Assembly (NCBI GenBank): GCA_000438355.1
Contig: FR901446.1
Location: 1 to 39,748 of the forward strand
Direction of reading: 5' to 3'
Source: Clostridium sp. CAG:273
GTDB lineage: Bacteria; Bacillota; Clostridia; TANB77; CAG-508
Length of the DNA: 39,748 bases
How positions within the stretch are numbered: the stretch's first letter is position 1; the number at the start of each line of letters is the position of its first letter. The position numbers were made by a program, and so were the translations under genes. The notes below the pieces were generated by a model. That model did no database searches and was not told the origin of the DNA. It saw nothing but the letters and a program-made list of their open reading frames with translations. Below, piece by piece: positions 24,653-33,063 of this stretch.

Positions 24653-27608
24653 GGTAAAAATATATGAATTAGCAAAAAAATTAGATATTGCAAGTAAGGA
24701 TTTAGTGAATAAAGCAAAGGAATTAGGGATTGATGTAAATAGTCATTTAAGTTCTATAACTATGGATCAAGCAGAAAAACTGGAAAAGAACCTAAAGGGA
24801 ATAAGCAATAATTCTAATAAGCAAGCAAAAGAAGAGAAAATAAAAAAAGAAGAAAATAAAAAGGAAACTAAGCCTGTTATTATTAGAAGAGAGGTAATTA
24901 TTTCTGACGAAGAAGAACAAAAAAGAGAGGACGAGAAAAGAAAACAAAATAGCAGAAAAGATGTTGGTTTTGTTGAAAGAAAATCTCACCAAGATTACAA
25001 CATAGTATATCGTAATAAGCCACAAAAACCACTTACAGTAAGTGAATTATTTGGCTTGGGCAAAAAGGAAGAGAAAAAAGAAGAACCTCCAAAAAAAGAA
25101 GAAATAAAAAAAGAGGTAAAAGTAGAAGAAAAAACTACAGATGTAAAGAAAGAAATTGTTAAAGAAGAAAGTAAAACTAATGTTGCTACTAATGTAGAGA
25201 CAAAAGCTACAACAGTTGTAAAGGAAAATAAAAATCAAGTAAATAATCAAAATAATAATTATAAGAATAACCAAAATAGCAATTATAAAAATGGTCAAAA
25301 TACAAATAATTATCGCAATAATCAAAGAGAAAATAATTTTCATAATAATACAAATTATCATGGAAATCAAAATAATAACTACAGAAATAATGCTAATGGT
25401 TATCGTGATGGAAATGGACAAAATAGATTTAACAATAGAAACAATCAAAATGGACAAAATAAGTTTGGAAATGGAAATGGTCAAAGACAAAACTTTAACA
25501 AATCACAAAGGCCTTTAGATAGCAAAGGAATAGATAGAAATATTAAAGATATAATGTCAACAGAAATTGTAGAAAAAGAAAATCAAAGAGACTACAATAA
25601 TAGAGCTATCGATAAAGCTAAAAGCAATCGCTATGAAGAAAAAAATAAAAAAGCATCACGCTCTAAAAAAGGTGATTTTGACGAATTTGATAGTGGTAAA
25701 CTAAACAAGTTGAAACAAGAAGACAGACTATCACATATGTTTACAGAACAAGATGGTGGAATGCTAGATTATTACGATTTAACAACTGCTAGAGGAAAGA
25801 GAAATAAGAAAAAAATTCAAAAAGACGAAGAAAGGAATAAACAAAAAATATTTGAATTAAAAGAAATTACTATTCCGGATAATATAACAGTAAAAGATTT
25901 AGCAATAGAATTAAAGAAAACAAGTGGCGAAATTATAAAAAAATTATTTAATTATGGAATAATGGCTACAATTAATAATACTGTAGATTTTGATACAGCT
26001 TATTTAGTAGCAAGTGAATTTGGTGTAACAGCTAAGAAAAAAGAAGAAATAAAAGAAGAAGATATCTTATTTGATGATTCTGAAGATAAGGAAGAAGATT
26101 TAAAACCAAGACCACCAGTTGTTGTTGTTATGGGACACGTTGACCATGGTAAAACATCACTTCTAGATGCTATTAGAAAAACTAATGTTATAGAGGGAGA
26201 AGCAGGTGGAATTACACAACATATAGGTGCTTATAAAGTAAATATAAATGGAAGAGAACTTACTTTCTTAGACACTCCAGGACATGAGGCATTTACAAGT
26301 ATGAGAGCTAGAGGTGCTCAAATTACAGATATAGCAATACTTGTAGTTGCAGCAGATGATGGTGTTATGCCACAAACTATAGAAGCTATTAACCACGCAA
26401 AGGCTGCAGAAATTCCAATTATAGTTGCTGTAAATAAAATAGACTTACCAGGAGCCAATATAGATAGAATTAAACAACAATTAATGGAATATGAACTAGT
26501 ACCAGAAGAATGGGGCGGAGATACAATTTTTGTACCTATTTCTGCAAAAAAACATTTAAACATAGAAAATTTACTAGAAATGGTTTTATTAGTTGCAGAT
26601 ATGAAAGAATTAAAAGCAAATCCTAATAAACAAGCGAAAGGAGCTGTTATAGAAGCAAGATTAGATAAAGCAAAAGGACCTATCGCATCTATGTTAGTAC
26701 AAAGAGGAACTTTAAATATTGGAGATACTATAGTTGTAGGTAAATCTATAGGAAAAATAAGAGCAATGAAAAATGACAAAGGACAAAAGGTAAAAGCAGC
26801 AGGTCCATCTACACCTGTTGAAATCATGGGATTAACAGATGTTCCAGAAGCAGGAGATACTTTCTATGAAGTAAAAGACGAAAAAACAGCTAAACACTTA
26901 ATAGAAAGAAGAAAACGCCAAGAAAGAGAAGAACACTTAAATAATGTAAACAAAGTTACATTAAGTAATGTATTTGAAAAAATGGCAAGTGAAAACTTGA
27001 AACAACTTAATATTATAGTAAAAGCAGATGTACAAGGTACTTCAGAAGCTTTAAAACAATCATTAGAAAAATTATCTAATGATGAAGTAAAGGTAAAAGT
27101 TATACATTATAGTGCAGGAGCTGTTACAGAATCAGATGTACAACTTGCAAAAGCTGCAAAAGCTATTATTATTGCATTTAATGTACGTCCTACATCAACA
27201 GCAAAAGAAATGGGAGAAAGAGAAGAAGTAGAAGTAAAACAATATTCTGTAATATATCAAGCTATTGAAGATGTAGAAGCTGCTATGAAGGGAATGCTAG
27301 ACCCTGTATTTGAAGAAAAAGTTATAGGGGAAGCAGAAGTAAGACAAACATTTAGAGTATCTAGTGTTGGAACAATTGCAGGATGTTTTGTACTTAATGG
27401 AAAAGTAGAAAGAAATGCAGGAGTAAGAGTAATAAGAGAAGATGTTGTTATACATGAAGGAAAACTTGTTTCATTAAAGAGATTTAAAGATGATGTTAAA
27501 GAAGTTACAAAAGGATTTGAATGTGGACTTCAAATAGAAAACTATAATGACCTAAAAGAAGGAGATAAAATAGAAGTTTTTGTACAAGAGCAAGTAAAAC
27601 AAGTATAA
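24645..27608 (+). CDS. infB: Translation initiation factor IF-2
   Basis: The GTPase that brings fMet-tRNA to the ribosome; 987 residues from TTG at 24645, chosen because GGGGTGAGG lies just before it; the GTG at 24630 would put five codons over that site. An IF2_N domain (VKIYELAKKLDI) begins the protein, followed by a Lys/Glu-rich stretch and then an Asn-Gln-Gly-Arg low-complexity region at about 193-290. A second IF2_N comes before the G domain. GTPase motifs: GHVDHGKTSLLDAI (about 496-509), DTPGHEAF, NKIDLPGAN. Domains II to IV follow and are normal. The start overlaps ylxQ by 8 bases. Confidence 0.98.
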   Translation: MDKVKIYELAKKLDIASKDLVNKAKELGIDVNSHLSSITMDQAEKLEKNLKGISNNSNKQAKEEKIKKEENKKETKPVIIRREVIISDEEEQKREDEKRKQNSRKDVGFVERKSHQDYNIVYRNKPQKPLTVSELFGLGKKEEKKEEPPKKEEIKKEVKVEEKTTDVKKEIVKEESKTNVATNVETKATTVVKENKNQVNNQNNNYKNNQNSNYKNGQNTNNYRNNQRENNFHNNTNYHGNQNNNYRNNANGYRDGNGQNRFNNRNNQNGQNKFGNGNGQRQNFNKSQRPLDSKGIDRNIKDIMSTEIVEKENQRDYNNRAIDKAKSNRYEEKNKKASRSKKGDFDEFDSGKLNKLKQEDRLSHMFTEQDGGMLDYYDLTTARGKRNKKKIQKDEERNKQKIFELKEITIPDNITVKDLAIELKKTSGEIIKKLFNYGIMATINNTVDFDTAYLVASEFGVTAKKKEEIKEEDILFDDSEDKEEDLKPRPPVVVVMGHVDHGKTSLLDAIRKTNVIEGEAGGITQHIGAYKVNINGRELTFLDTPGHEAFTSMRARGAQITDIAILVVAADDGVMPQTIEAINHAKAAEIPIIVAVNKIDLPGANIDRIKQQLMEYELVPEEWGGDTIFVPISAKKHLNIENLLEMVLLVADMKELKANPNKQAKGAVIEARLDKAKGPIASMLVQRGTLNIGDTIVVGKSIGKIRAMKNDKGQKVKAAGPSTPVEIMGLTDVPEAGDTFYEVKDEKTAKHLIERRKRQEREEHLNNVNKVTLSNVFEKMASENLKQLNIIVKADVQGTSEALKQSLEKLSNDEVKVKVIHYSAGAVTESDVQLAKAAKAIIIAFNVRPTSTAKEMGEREEVEVKQYSVIYQAIEDVEAAMKGMLDPVFEEKVIGEAEVRQTFRVSSVGTIAGCFVLNGKVERNAGVRVIREDVVIHEGKLVSLKRFKDDVKEVTKGFECGLQIENYNDLKEGDKIEVFVQEQVKQV

Positions 27609-27681
27609 ATAAACATTGATAAAATAAATAATAATTCAAGCAAGCATAAATAATAAGTAAAATAAGCATAATAATATAATA

Positions 27682-27739
27682 ATAAGTAAAACTATAAAAG
27701 ATACAAAAATATAAACAAAAATTTTATAGTTTTACTTAT
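27682..27739. repeat. Perfect 18-bp inverted repeat between infB and rbfA
   Basis: ATAAGTAAAACTATAAAA (27682-27699) is the exact complement of 27722-27739, with a 22-base loop. A partial direct copy of the left arm (AATAATAAGTAAAA) lies about 28 bases earlier. No T-tract follows the right arm, so it is a poor terminator as written. It may separate infB from rbfA transcripts or be a protein site. Confidence 0.75.
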
Positions 27740-27847
27740 ATTAAAATATAATGACAATGCTATAAAAATATTATATAAATACTAAAAGTTCAACGAAATA
27801 TATTTATTATGTCTATAATATTTTAGAATTGTTAGAAAGGATAAAAA

Positions 27848-28255
27848 ATGTCTAAAGATAATACAAGACTAAATAGAATTAATGAAGAATTAAAAAAAGA
27901 AATAAGTCATGTAATTACATTTGAGCTTAAAAATGCTAATATAACAGGATTAATAAGTGTTACAAAGGTAAAAATAACACCTGACTTAAGATTTGCAAGA
28001 GTATATGTTAGTTTGTTAAACTCAAAAAGTAAAATAAAGACTATGGAGGGTCTTCAAAGTGCATCAGGCTATATAAGAGGACAAATAGCTAAGAAAATAA
28101 ATTTGCGTGTTACCCCAGATTTACAGTTTGAATTAGATGAATCTATGGAGTATGGGGAAAAAATGGATAAAATAATAGCAGATGCAATAAGAAAAGACAA
28201 AGAAATTATAGAAAATAATAAAAATATTGATTTAGATGCTGGAAAACAAGAATAA
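27848..28255 (+). CDS. rbfA: Ribosome-binding factor A
   Basis: A cold-shock 30S assembly factor with a KH-like fold; 135 residues. Landmarks are RINEELKKEISHVI (about 9-22), SVTKVKITPDLRFARVYVS (about 37-55) and the conserved LRVTPDLQFELDES (about 82-95). The first gene after the 239-base gap that follows infB; ribosome site GAAAGGA. An nrnA-type gene follows, a common pairing in Firmicutes. Confidence 0.96.
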   Translation: MSKDNTRLNRINEELKKEISHVITFELKNANITGLISVTKVKITPDLRFARVYVSLLNSKSKIKTMEGLQSASGYIRGQIAKKINLRVTPDLQFELDESMEYGEKMDKIIADAIRKDKEIIENNKNIDLDAGKQE

Positions 28256-28306
28256 TTAGTGATACAATTCAAAAGAGTAAAGAAATAAAAGTGAGGAGAA
28301 TTTGTA

Positions 28307-29257
28307 ATGACTTTAGATAATATTAAAGAAGAAATAGATAAAGCGGAAAAAATTGTTATATTAACACATGAAAATCCAGATGGTGATGCTATAGGAAGTG
28401 GATTAGCAATGTATAATGCACTAAAAGAATATGGCAAAAATCCAGATATAATTATTCCAGAATACTCAAGAATATTTAAGTTCTTGCCAGGTACAGACGA
28501 AATAAAAACAGAAAGTGATATAGAACAATATGATTTAGCAATTTCTTTAGATTGTGCAACTATAAAAATGTTAAATGGTTTTGCAAAATATTTTGAAAAT
28601 GCTAAAATGAAAGTTAACATAGATCACCATGGAACAAATACTATGTTTGGAAACTATAATTACGTAAATCCAGCAGCGCCAGCATGTGCACAAATATTGT
28701 TAGTAGTTTTAGAGTATTTTGGAATAGAAATTACAAAAGATATAGGAACATGTATATTAACAGGAATTATAACAGACACGGGAGGCTTTAGATATGAAGG
28801 TGTTACAGCAGACACTTTTGAGTTTGTATCATGGCTTTTAAATAAAGGTGTAAATGTGTCTAAAATATATAAAAAAGTTTTACAAACTAAAACTAAAGCA
28901 AATTTTGAATTAACAAAACTTGCAACAGAAAGAATTGAATTTTTTGAAGATGGAAAGGTCTCTTTTACATATATAACAAAAGCAGATGAAAATGCTGTAA
29001 ATGCAGGTCAAGGAGACAAAGAAGGAATTGTAGAAATAGGAAGAGATGTTGAAGGCGTAGAAGTTTCTGTATTTGTAACAGAATCTAATAAAGGAATAAA
29101 ATGTTCTTTGCGTTCAAATGAATATGTAAATGTTTCAGATATTTGTTTAGCATTTGGCGGTGGAGGACATATAAAAGCAGCAGGATGTACAATACAAGGT
29201 TGTACAATAGAACAGGCAAAAGAAAAAATATTAAGACAAATTAAAACAGCATTATAA
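28307..29257 (+). CDS. nrnA: DHH/DHHA1 phosphoesterase, NrnA type
   Basis: A 316-residue enzyme expected to degrade short oligoribonucleotides and dephosphorylate pAp; cytoplasmic and Mn-dependent. The DHH domain has HENPDGDAIGSGLA (about 22-35), SLDCAT (about 82-87) and NIDHHGTN (about 105-112). The DHHA1 domain ends with FGGGGHIKAAG (about 283-293). Length and motif order match Bacillus NrnA. It lies between rbfA and truB, its usual place. Ribosome site GAGGAG. In some species related genes act on cyclic-dinucleotide breakdown products, which cannot be excluded. Confidence 0.94.
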   Translation: MTLDNIKEEIDKAEKIVILTHENPDGDAIGSGLAMYNALKEYGKNPDIIIPEYSRIFKFLPGTDEIKTESDIEQYDLAISLDCATIKMLNGFAKYFENAKMKVNIDHHGTNTMFGNYNYVNPAAPACAQILLVVLEYFGIEITKDIGTCILTGIITDTGGFRYEGVTADTFEFVSWLLNKGVNVSKIYKKVLQTKTKANFELTKLATERIEFFEDGKVSFTYITKADENAVNAGQGDKEGIVEIGRDVEGVEVSVFVTESNKGIKCSLRSNEYVNVSDICLAFGGGGHIKAAGCTIQGCTIEQAKEKILRQIKTAL

Positions 29258-29276
29258 TTATAGTTTTAGGTGCAAA

Positions 29277-30203
29277 ATGGATGGAATTATATTAATAAAT
29301 AAAGAAAAAAAATATACATCACATGATGTTGTAGCAAAGGTAAAAAAAATATTAAAAGTAAAAGTGGGACATACTGGAACATTAGACCCTAATGCAACTG
29401 GTATATTACCACTTTTATTAGGCAATGCCACAAAAATTTCAAAATATTTAATAAATCATAATAAAGAATATATTGCAGAATTAAAACTTGGAGTAAAAAC
29501 AGACACTGCAGATGGAGAAGGTAAAGTAATTGCAGAGAAACAAGTTAATTTAGAAGAAATATTTGAAAATATAAATGAAAGTATACAACAAATTTTAAAT
29601 AGTTTTGTAGGAAAGACTTTACAAAAACCCCCAATGTATTCTGCAATTAAAGTAAATGGAAAAAAATTATATGAATATGCAAGAAAAAATGAGAAAGTTG
29701 AAGTAAAATCAAGACAAATCGAAATATATAAAATGGAATTAATTAAATTTGATTTAAAAGAAAATGTAATCAAATTTAAAGTAAGATGCTCAAAAGGTAC
29801 ATATATAAGAACTTTATGTGAAGATATAGCAGAAAAATTAAATACATATGGATACATGAAAGAACTACAAAGAACAGAAGTTGGAGATTTTAAAATAGAA
29901 AACGCAATTACTATAGGTGAATTAGAAGAATTAGTAAATGAAAATAAGTTAAAAGATAAAATAAATGAAGAGACATTAAATATTGTAAATAGTAAAGATA
30001 GGAAGTATTTTATTAAAATTGAAGAATTGTTTATGGACAAAAATATAATCAATTTAGACGAAGACTTATTAAATAAATTTTTAAATGGTGTAATGATTAA
30101 AAATAACAATATTGATGGGATTTATAGAATATATAATAAAAATAATTATATTGGATTAGGAGTTAATAAAAATCAAAAATTAAAAAGAGATGTAATAGCC
30201 TAA
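29277..30203 (+). CDS. truB: tRNA pseudouridine55 synthase
   Basis: Makes pseudouridine 55 in the T loop of tRNAs; 308 residues. The start is GIILINKEKKYTSHDVV. The catalytic Asp lies in GHTGTLDPNATGILPLL (about 32-48). MYSAIKVNGKKLYEYAR (about 118-134) and GTYIRTLCEDIAEKL (about 174-188) follow. A PUA-like C-terminal domain covers about 225-308. The start is 19 bases after nrnA without a strong ribosome site. The usual next genes, ribF, rpsO and pnp, are replaced by a structured RNA and an unknown gene. Confidence 0.97.
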   Translation: MDGIILINKEKKYTSHDVVAKVKKILKVKVGHTGTLDPNATGILPLLLGNATKISKYLINHNKEYIAELKLGVKTDTADGEGKVIAEKQVNLEEIFENINESIQQILNSFVGKTLQKPPMYSAIKVNGKKLYEYARKNEKVEVKSRQIEIYKMELIKFDLKENVIKFKVRCSKGTYIRTLCEDIAEKLNTYGYMKELQRTEVGDFKIENAITIGELEELVNENKLKDKINEETLNIVNSKDRKYFIKIEELFMDKNIINLDEDLLNKFLNGVMIKNNNIDGIYRIYNKNNYIGLGVNKNQKLKRDVIA

Positions 30204-30333
30204 ATTTAAATATATCATAAAATTAAAATAAAATCAAATAAAGAAAATGCATAAATTATATTCAAATAAGCATAATAAAAAGAGATAAACAAAGATAAAT
30301 TTAAAATTTTAACATAAATAACAAAAAATAAGA

Positions 30334-30362
30334 TTGAAAATAATTTAAATATATGATAATAT
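30334..30362 (+). promoter_or_regulatory. Promoter of the structured RNA
   Basis: TTGAAA (30334-30339), 17 bases, TAATAT (30357-30362). The gene-free stretch 30204-30330 before it shows only AT-rich sequence. Confidence 0.6.
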
Positions 30363-30369
30363 ATAAATA

Positions 30370-30578
30370 CATTAAGAATAGTAAATTAATATTTCCCTGC
30401 GCGGTGCGTGTAGACTGGAATTTTAGAACCAACAAACTTAAAACGGGAGTCCGCCTTTGAATGTGGCGTGTATGCTTGTTATTTTAATGAGAAACCCAGT
30501 AGCATTCAACAAGACACCCACCTGTGAAAACAGGTCCTTAAAATTTCATTCATCTTACGGCTGAGGTGGGGATTTTTT
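30370..30578 (+). ncRNA. Structured non-coding RNA, raiA-motif-like (6S RNA is the alternative)
   Basis: About 190 bases with clearly higher G+C than the surroundings, no ORF, its own promoter and a terminator. Pairings seen: CGCC/GGCG around CCGCCTTTGAATGTGGCG; CTTGTT (30475-30480) with AACAAG (30508-30513); TTGAATG (30457-30463) with CATTCAA (30503-30509), which would make a pseudoknot; CCTG/CAGG capped by TGAAAA (30521-30534); and CCCACCT (30517-30523) with AGGTGGG (30564-30570), followed by GATTTTTT. The blocks GGGAGTCCGCC, GAATGTGGCGTG and ACACCCACCTG look like a conserved RNA family. From memory they fit the clostridial raiA motif, an RNA tied to sporulation and aggregation; I cannot run a covariance search. 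The 5' end is estimated from the promoter. Confidence 0.72.
30564..30578 (+). terminator. 3' arm and T-run ending the structured RNA
   Basis: AGGTGGGG followed by ATTTTTT. The left arm is CCCACCT at 30517-30523, so termination would use the closing stem of the RNA and compete with the small hairpin 30521-30534. Confidence 0.65.
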
Positions 30579-30580
30579 AA

Positions 30581-30609
30581 TTTACTTTTTATGTAAAGTA
30601 TGGTATAAT
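30581..30609 (+). promoter_or_regulatory. Promoter of the 117-residue unknown gene
   Basis: TTTACT (30581-30586), 17 bases, TATAAT (30604-30609), starting three bases after the RNA's T-run. The gene is therefore read separately from the RNA. Confidence 0.6.
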
Positions 30610-30644
30610 AAATGATATAATAAATTTATAAAGGAGTGCTTACA

Positions 30645-30998
30645 ATGAAATGCATCCAGATGACTAAAGTAGATGACAGCAAAATTCTTACCCAAAGCGT
30701 TATGAAATTCCTTACAAAACAAGTTGCGAAAGAATTTGACAACGCTGAGGCATGCGTAACAAAAGTACGGAAGAAAAGTATTGACACAGTTGATGTTTGG
30801 CAATTAATAAAAGCCAACGACAGCACTTACCATATTGTTTATATTCTTTTAGGATATAACATAAGTAAATGCGAAATGACTGAAGAAGCAATACTAAATT
30901 CTCCTAAAATTTTGGAGCTGCATGAAGTATTACAACCAAGTGAAGTAGACATAGTAAAGTTTTATTTTCAGGAGGTATGCAAAACAAAAATAAAATAG
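30645..30998 (+). CDS. Unrecognised 117-residue protein beside the structured RNA
   Basis: No family recognised. Soluble, mixed alpha/beta in appearance, with no signal, membrane helix or clear motif. Features are an N-terminal MKCIQMTKVDDSKIL, a helical stretch KFLTKQVAKEFD, VDVWQLIKAN, YHIVYILLGYN, and an acidic helix LHEVLQPSEVDIVKFYFQEV near the end. Three cysteines are scattered (Cys3, one near 40, one near 112). ATG at 30645 follows AAAGGAG; the GTG at 30636 lies inside that site. Codon choice is slightly richer in G+C than its neighbours. It is a single-gene unit with its own promoter and GC-rich terminator. A link to the adjacent RNA rests on position only. Confidence 0.8.
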   Translation: MKCIQMTKVDDSKILTQSVMKFLTKQVAKEFDNAEACVTKVRKKSIDTVDVWQLIKANDSTYHIVYILLGYNISKCEMTEEAILNSPKILELHEVLQPSEVDIVKFYFQEVCKTKIK

Positions 30999-31009
30999 CA
31001 TTCTAAAAG

Positions 31010-31027
31010 GCGGACCATTTGGTCCGC
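31010..31027 (+). terminator. Terminator after the 117-residue gene
   Basis: A 7-bp GC-rich stem, GCGGACC-ATTT-GGTCCGC, followed by TAATTTATT. Unusually GC-rich for this window. Confidence 0.85.
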
Positions 31028-31102
31028 TAATTTATTACAAAAAGTTTGTTGATATGTACTAGATATTATGTTATATTAAAAATGATAAAAGGTAGGAAAA
31101 TT

Positions 31103-32038
31103 ATGAAATTGCAAGAATTAATTCAAAATAGCAAACATGAACTAGATAGTTTAAATATAGAAGAGGCAGATATAAAGTTAAAAATATTAATAGAATATGT
31201 TTTTAAAATTTCTAAAGAAAAACTAATTCTAAAATATAAAGATGAAATAAACAATAAAAAAGTTGAAGAATTTAGAAATTTATTAAAAAAGTTGGAAAAT
31301 GGAATTCCAATTCAATATATTATTAATAATCAAGAGTTTATGGGACTTAATTTTTACGTGGACGAAGATGTGCTAATACCACAACCAGATACAGAAGTAT
31401 TAGTAGAAGAAGTAATAAAATATTGTAATGAACTTAGAAATAATGAACCAGAAGATAAAGAAACTAATAAAGACTACAAAGAAAATATAGAAAAAGAACC
31501 TATAATTAATAAAGAAGATAAAAATATAAACAAAAAAACAATTAAAATTCTTGATTTATGCACAGGAAGTGGAATAATTGGGATTTCAATTTACAAATAT
31601 TTGGAAAATGTGGAAATATATGCTTCAGATATAAGTCAAAAAGCTTTAAATATAGCAGAAAAAAATACAAATCTAAATAATGCAAAAATAAATTTTATAA
31701 ATTCAGATATGTTTGAAAATATACATATAAAAGATTTTGATATAATTGTTTCAAATCCACCATATATAGAAAGTAAAGTAATAAAAAGTTTAAGCAAAGA
31801 AGTACAAAATGAGCCAAAACTTGCATTAGACGGAGGAGAGGATGGACTAAAATTTTATAGGAGTATATTAGAAAATGCAAAGGACTATTTAAGAAAAAAT
31901 GGAGCTATATTTTTAGAAATTGGATATGACCAAAAAGAAAAGATAGAAGAAATTTTAAAAAGTTATAAAATTTACAAGGAAACGAAATGTATAAAAGATT
32001 TTGGTGGAAATAATAGAGTTATTATTATAAAAAAATAA
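31103..32038 (+). CDS. prmC: Release factor glutamine methyltransferase PrmC
   Basis: Methylates the GGQ glutamine of peptide release factors; 311 residues. The N-terminal helical domain precedes the Rossmann methyltransferase with LDLCTGSGIIGISI (about 150-163) and the catalytic SNPPYIES (about 216-223). Between PQPDTEVLVE and the SAM-binding strand lies a highly charged insert of about 35 residues, rich in Asn, Lys and Glu, not present in most PrmC. ATG at 31103 follows AAAGGTAGG; the longer reading from 31046 has no ribosome site. prfA, its usual partner, is not in the window. Confidence 0.93.
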   Translation: MKLQELIQNSKHELDSLNIEEADIKLKILIEYVFKISKEKLILKYKDEINNKKVEEFRNLLKKLENGIPIQYIINNQEFMGLNFYVDEDVLIPQPDTEVLVEEVIKYCNELRNNEPEDKETNKDYKENIEKEPIINKEDKNINKKTIKILDLCTGSGIIGISIYKYLENVEIYASDISQKALNIAEKNTNLNNAKINFINSDMFENIHIKDFDIIVSNPPYIESKVIKSLSKEVQNEPKLALDGGEDGLKFYRSILENAKDYLRKNGAIFLEIGYDQKEKIEEILKSYKIYKETKCIKDFGGNNRVIIIKK

Positions 32039-32135
32039 TGTTAAATTAAATAAAGTAAAATGGAATTAGATAAAAATAAATTAAATGATAATAAATACCA
32101 AATATAAAAATAAGTATTTTTAAAGAAAGGAGCAT

Positions 32136-32156
32136 ATGGTGTGTTTAAATTATTAA
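32136..32156 (+). CDS. Six-codon minicistron before whiA
   Basis: ATG-GTG-TGT-TTA-AAT-TAT-TAA, encoding MVCLNY, sits behind the best ribosome site in the area (AAAGAAAGGAG, 32122-32132). It is in frame with whiA, whose own ATG 42 bases later has no clear ribosome site. It is probably a leader that couples or limits whiA translation by reinitiation. Expression is inferred. Confidence 0.45.
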   Translation: MVCLNY

Positions 32157-32177
32157 ATATATCATATAAGTAATAAA

Positions 32178-33047
32178 ATGTCATTTTCATCAGATGTAAA
32201 AGAAGAATTAAGTAAAATAAGTAATTTACCAAATAAAGATGAAGTAAAAGCAGAGCTAATAGGTTATTTATTAACTTCTAATATAGATATACAAAAACAA
32301 ACTTTAAGGTATTCTACAGAAAGTCAATATAATATAAATAGATTTGGAAAATTGCTTAGCAATTTAGGCTATATAGATTATAAGATAGAAATACAAGGAA
32401 AAGTATATTCAATTACTGTAAAACAATTAGAAATGGACGAAATTAATTATAAAGAAAATAACATTTATTTAGCCACTTTAGACAAAATCTTTAATAAAGA
32501 GAACTTAGAAAAAGCATTAGTAAGAGGATGCTTTATGGGAAGTGGATCTATAAATAATCCAAAAAATAAATACCATATGGAGATATTATTCAGTTTAGAG
32601 AAAAATGCAAAGTTTATATTAGAAATATTAAATAAATATAATATAGAATTTAAAATATTAGAAAACAATAGTACATTATATTCAAAAGATGGAGAGGAAA
32701 TATCTAAGTTTCTAGCTTTCATTGGTGCAAATTTCTCTGTTTTAAAATTTGAAGATATTAGAGTTTTTAGAGAAATGAGAAATAACGTCAATAGGCTAGT
32801 AAATTGCGAAACAGCAAATATTAATAAAATAGCTACTGCAGCAGCAAAGCAAATAGCGGCAATAAATAAAATAAAGAAAATGGGAAAATTTGATAGTTTG
32901 CCAGACAATCTTAAAGAAATAGCAGAAGTTAGAGAAAAAAATCCAGATATGTCTTTACTAGAATTAGGAAAACTTTTGCAAACACCAATAGGAAAATCTG
33001 GAGTTAATCATAGATTAAAAGCTATAGAAAAAATTGCAGAAGAGTAG
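32178..33047 (+). CDS. whiA: Sporulation/cell-division regulator WhiA
   Basis: A 289-residue DNA-binding protein combining a degenerate LAGLIDADG homing-endonuclease fold with a C-terminal helix-turn-helix. Landmarks: MSFSSDVKEELSKI at the start, ELIGYLLTS (about 26-34), VRGCFMGSGSINNP (about 115-128), and the HTH around LLELGKLLQTPIGKSGVNHR split over about 258-280. In Firmicutes WhiA affects cell division and chromosome segregation. The start is fixed by the conserved N-terminus, although no ribosome site precedes it (see minicistron). yvcJ and yvcK, its usual neighbours, are absent here. Confidence 0.96.
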   Translation: MSFSSDVKEELSKISNLPNKDEVKAELIGYLLTSNIDIQKQTLRYSTESQYNINRFGKLLSNLGYIDYKIEIQGKVYSITVKQLEMDEINYKENNIYLATLDKIFNKENLEKALVRGCFMGSGSINNPKNKYHMEILFSLEKNAKFILEILNKYNIEFKILENNSTLYSKDGEEISKFLAFIGANFSVLKFEDIRVFREMRNNVNRLVNCETANINKIATAAAKQIAAINKIKKMGKFDSLPDNLKEIAEVREKNPDMSLLELGKLLQTPIGKSGVNHRLKAIEKIAEE

Positions 33048-33063
33048 GAGTGAATTTATAGAA

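Noticed and set aside
29456..30109. 217-codon minus-strand ORF opposite truB
   Set aside because: A shadow of a well-supported TruB frame; no ribosome site and no recognisable domain. The same applies to 26318-26827 opposite infB and 28069-28620 opposite rbfA/nrnA.
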